Of a stretch of 7,201 nt of DNA, positions 6,347 through 7,201 are shown piece by piece (the first letter of the stretch is position 1; the number at the start of each line of letters is the position of its first letter). The DNA comes from Chitinophaga pinensis (GTDB lineage: Bacteria; Bacteroidota; Bacteroidia; UKL13-3). The stretch spans positions 1-7,201 of the forward strand of contig CAMCQX010000078.1 in assembly GCA_945876985.1 (NCBI GenBank). The letters are read 5' to 3'. The translations under genes and the position numbers were made by a program. The notes below the pieces were generated by a model, which did no database searches, was not told where the DNA came from, and worked only from the letters and a program-made list of their open reading frames with translations.

Positions 6347-7201
6347 TTATTTCCTATCAAATTGATAAATATAATAGGTTTGGTTTTCGTTACCAAATGG
6401 ATTAATCCAATGCATGAATTTATCTAAAAAACTTGGTTCTATGGTGGCTAAATATTCTACTTTTCCAAATTTTTTTATGCAAGGAGCTAACCTTGAAACT
6501 AACTTTTCTGCTTCGCCAACTATTAAATAATTGGGCAATTCAGTATTTGTTGATTTTAAATAATTGTATAAATTTTCAGCAGGATCCTCTTTGGTTACGT
6601 TATAATAGTTTACCCATTTTTGTAAGTAATACCTTGGCATGAGCACCGTTCCAGAATTGCTTGTTTCAAAAATAAATGAGTTTACATCTGTTTTGTGCGA
6701 AAGATAATTCATGGCATTTACCCTACTAATTTTGGTAGATGAAGGAGTTAAAACAATCAATACAATGGTGTTTAATATCCAGAAAAATTTCCAACTTTTA
6801 TCTACAAATTTTTTGTTCTTAATCAAGAAAGCATTCTTTTCTTTAATTTCATTCCAAGAAATTAAACCAGCCATTATAATAAATGGAACCACAGGCATAA
6901 TAAAACGTTCTTGTTTGTTTGGAAATGCAGAATGGAAAACAAAAAACAACAACGCTGGAAGAAATAATATTAAGTGTTTGCGCCAGCTTAAAGCAAAGCC
7001 ATAAGCAATAAAAATACTTACTGGAGGAATTAAAATTCCACCAATCAATAAAAAGTAATTATACCAATTTCCTACAATATAATTATAAGCATTGTCTACG
7101 TTATAAACCGAATAAGCCATGAATTCGGCTAATGGTTTACCCCAAATATACATGTCGACACTAACTTGAAAAACCAATATAGAAAGTATTACACCAATGC
7201 C
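6347..7201 (-). CDS. GT22/Alg9-like membrane glycosyltransferase, C-terminal part (5' end outside window)
   Basis: The frame is open to the right edge, so the N-terminus and the catalytic first loop are missing. About 284 C-terminal residues are visible. A DMYIWGKP segment near the start and HSAFPNKQERFIMPVVPF further on match the GT22 family (Alg9, PIG-B and bacterial relatives), whose usual motif is H-x-x-x-P-H-K-E-x-R-F. Hydrophobic segments appear around YFLLIGGILIPPVSIFIAYG, LILFLPALLFFVF, FIMPVVPFIIMAGLI and FWILNTIVLIVL. They are followed by a C-terminal soluble domain of about 110 residues. GT22 enzymes transfer sugar, usually mannose, from a polyprenyl-phosphate donor at the membrane; the acceptor here is unknown. 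The gene ends with TAA at 6347-6349, one codon before the tatD-like start. A GT39/ArnT-like assignment is the main alternative. Confidence 0.78.
   Translation of the reverse strand, partial: GIGVILSILVFQVSVDMYIWGKPLAEFMAYSVYNVDNAYNYIVGNWYNYFLLIGGILIPPVSIFIAYGFALSWRKHLILFLPALLFFVFHSAFPNKQERFIMPVVPFIIMAGLISWNEIKEKNAFLIKNKKFVDKSWKFFWILNTIVLIVLTPSSTKISRVNAMNYLSHKTDVNSFIFETSNSGTVLMPRYYLQKWVNYYNVTKEDPAENLYNYLKSTNTELPNYLIVGEAEKLVSRLAPCIKKFGKVEYLATIEPSFLDKFMHWINPFGNENQTYYIYQFDRK

Overview
The window is AT-rich and reads as part of a Bacteroidota chromosome, probably from a Chitinophagales- or Sphingobacteriales-like lineage, although the sequence does not settle the order. The clues are starts with no recognisable Shine-Dalgarno sequence, a TAnnTTTG-type promoter word, a relaxed lipobox, an AADP-type linker before the UvrB C-terminal domain, and the gene families present. 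Three of the six visible starts are not ATG (GTG for uvrB, TTG for two others). All 24 Trp codons in the genes outside uvrB are TGG.

Layout, left to right. (1) uvrB lies on the minus strand and runs off the left edge. Its frame is interrupted by a TGA at 81-83, and beyond it the frame stays open and encodes the start of the UVR domain. (2) A hairpin terminator precedes a minus-strand gene for an exported TlpA-like thioredoxin. (3) A divergent intergenic region carries the same 16-base word on both strands, pointing outward to each gene. (4) On the plus strand are two lipoprotein genes, an LpoB-family protein and a COG3014-like TPR lipoprotein, separated by a perfect terminator-like hairpin. 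(5) The convergent gap at about 4790-4955 is almost filled by degenerate 7-bp repeats in two inverted arms. (6) A tight minus-strand cluster follows: the C-terminal part of a GT22/Alg9-like membrane glycosyltransferase (cut by the right edge), a TatD-family metal hydrolase, and TcdA, the tRNA t6A dehydratase.

Functionally this is mostly housekeeping: nucleotide excision repair, tRNA modification, periplasmic thiol redox and cell-envelope lipoproteins. I see no mobile element, phage gene, defence system, tRNA or rRNA. The points most worth a second look are the uvrB stop codon, the inverted heptad repeats, the mirrored words in the divergent promoter region, and the LpoB/COG3014 pair with a terminator between them.
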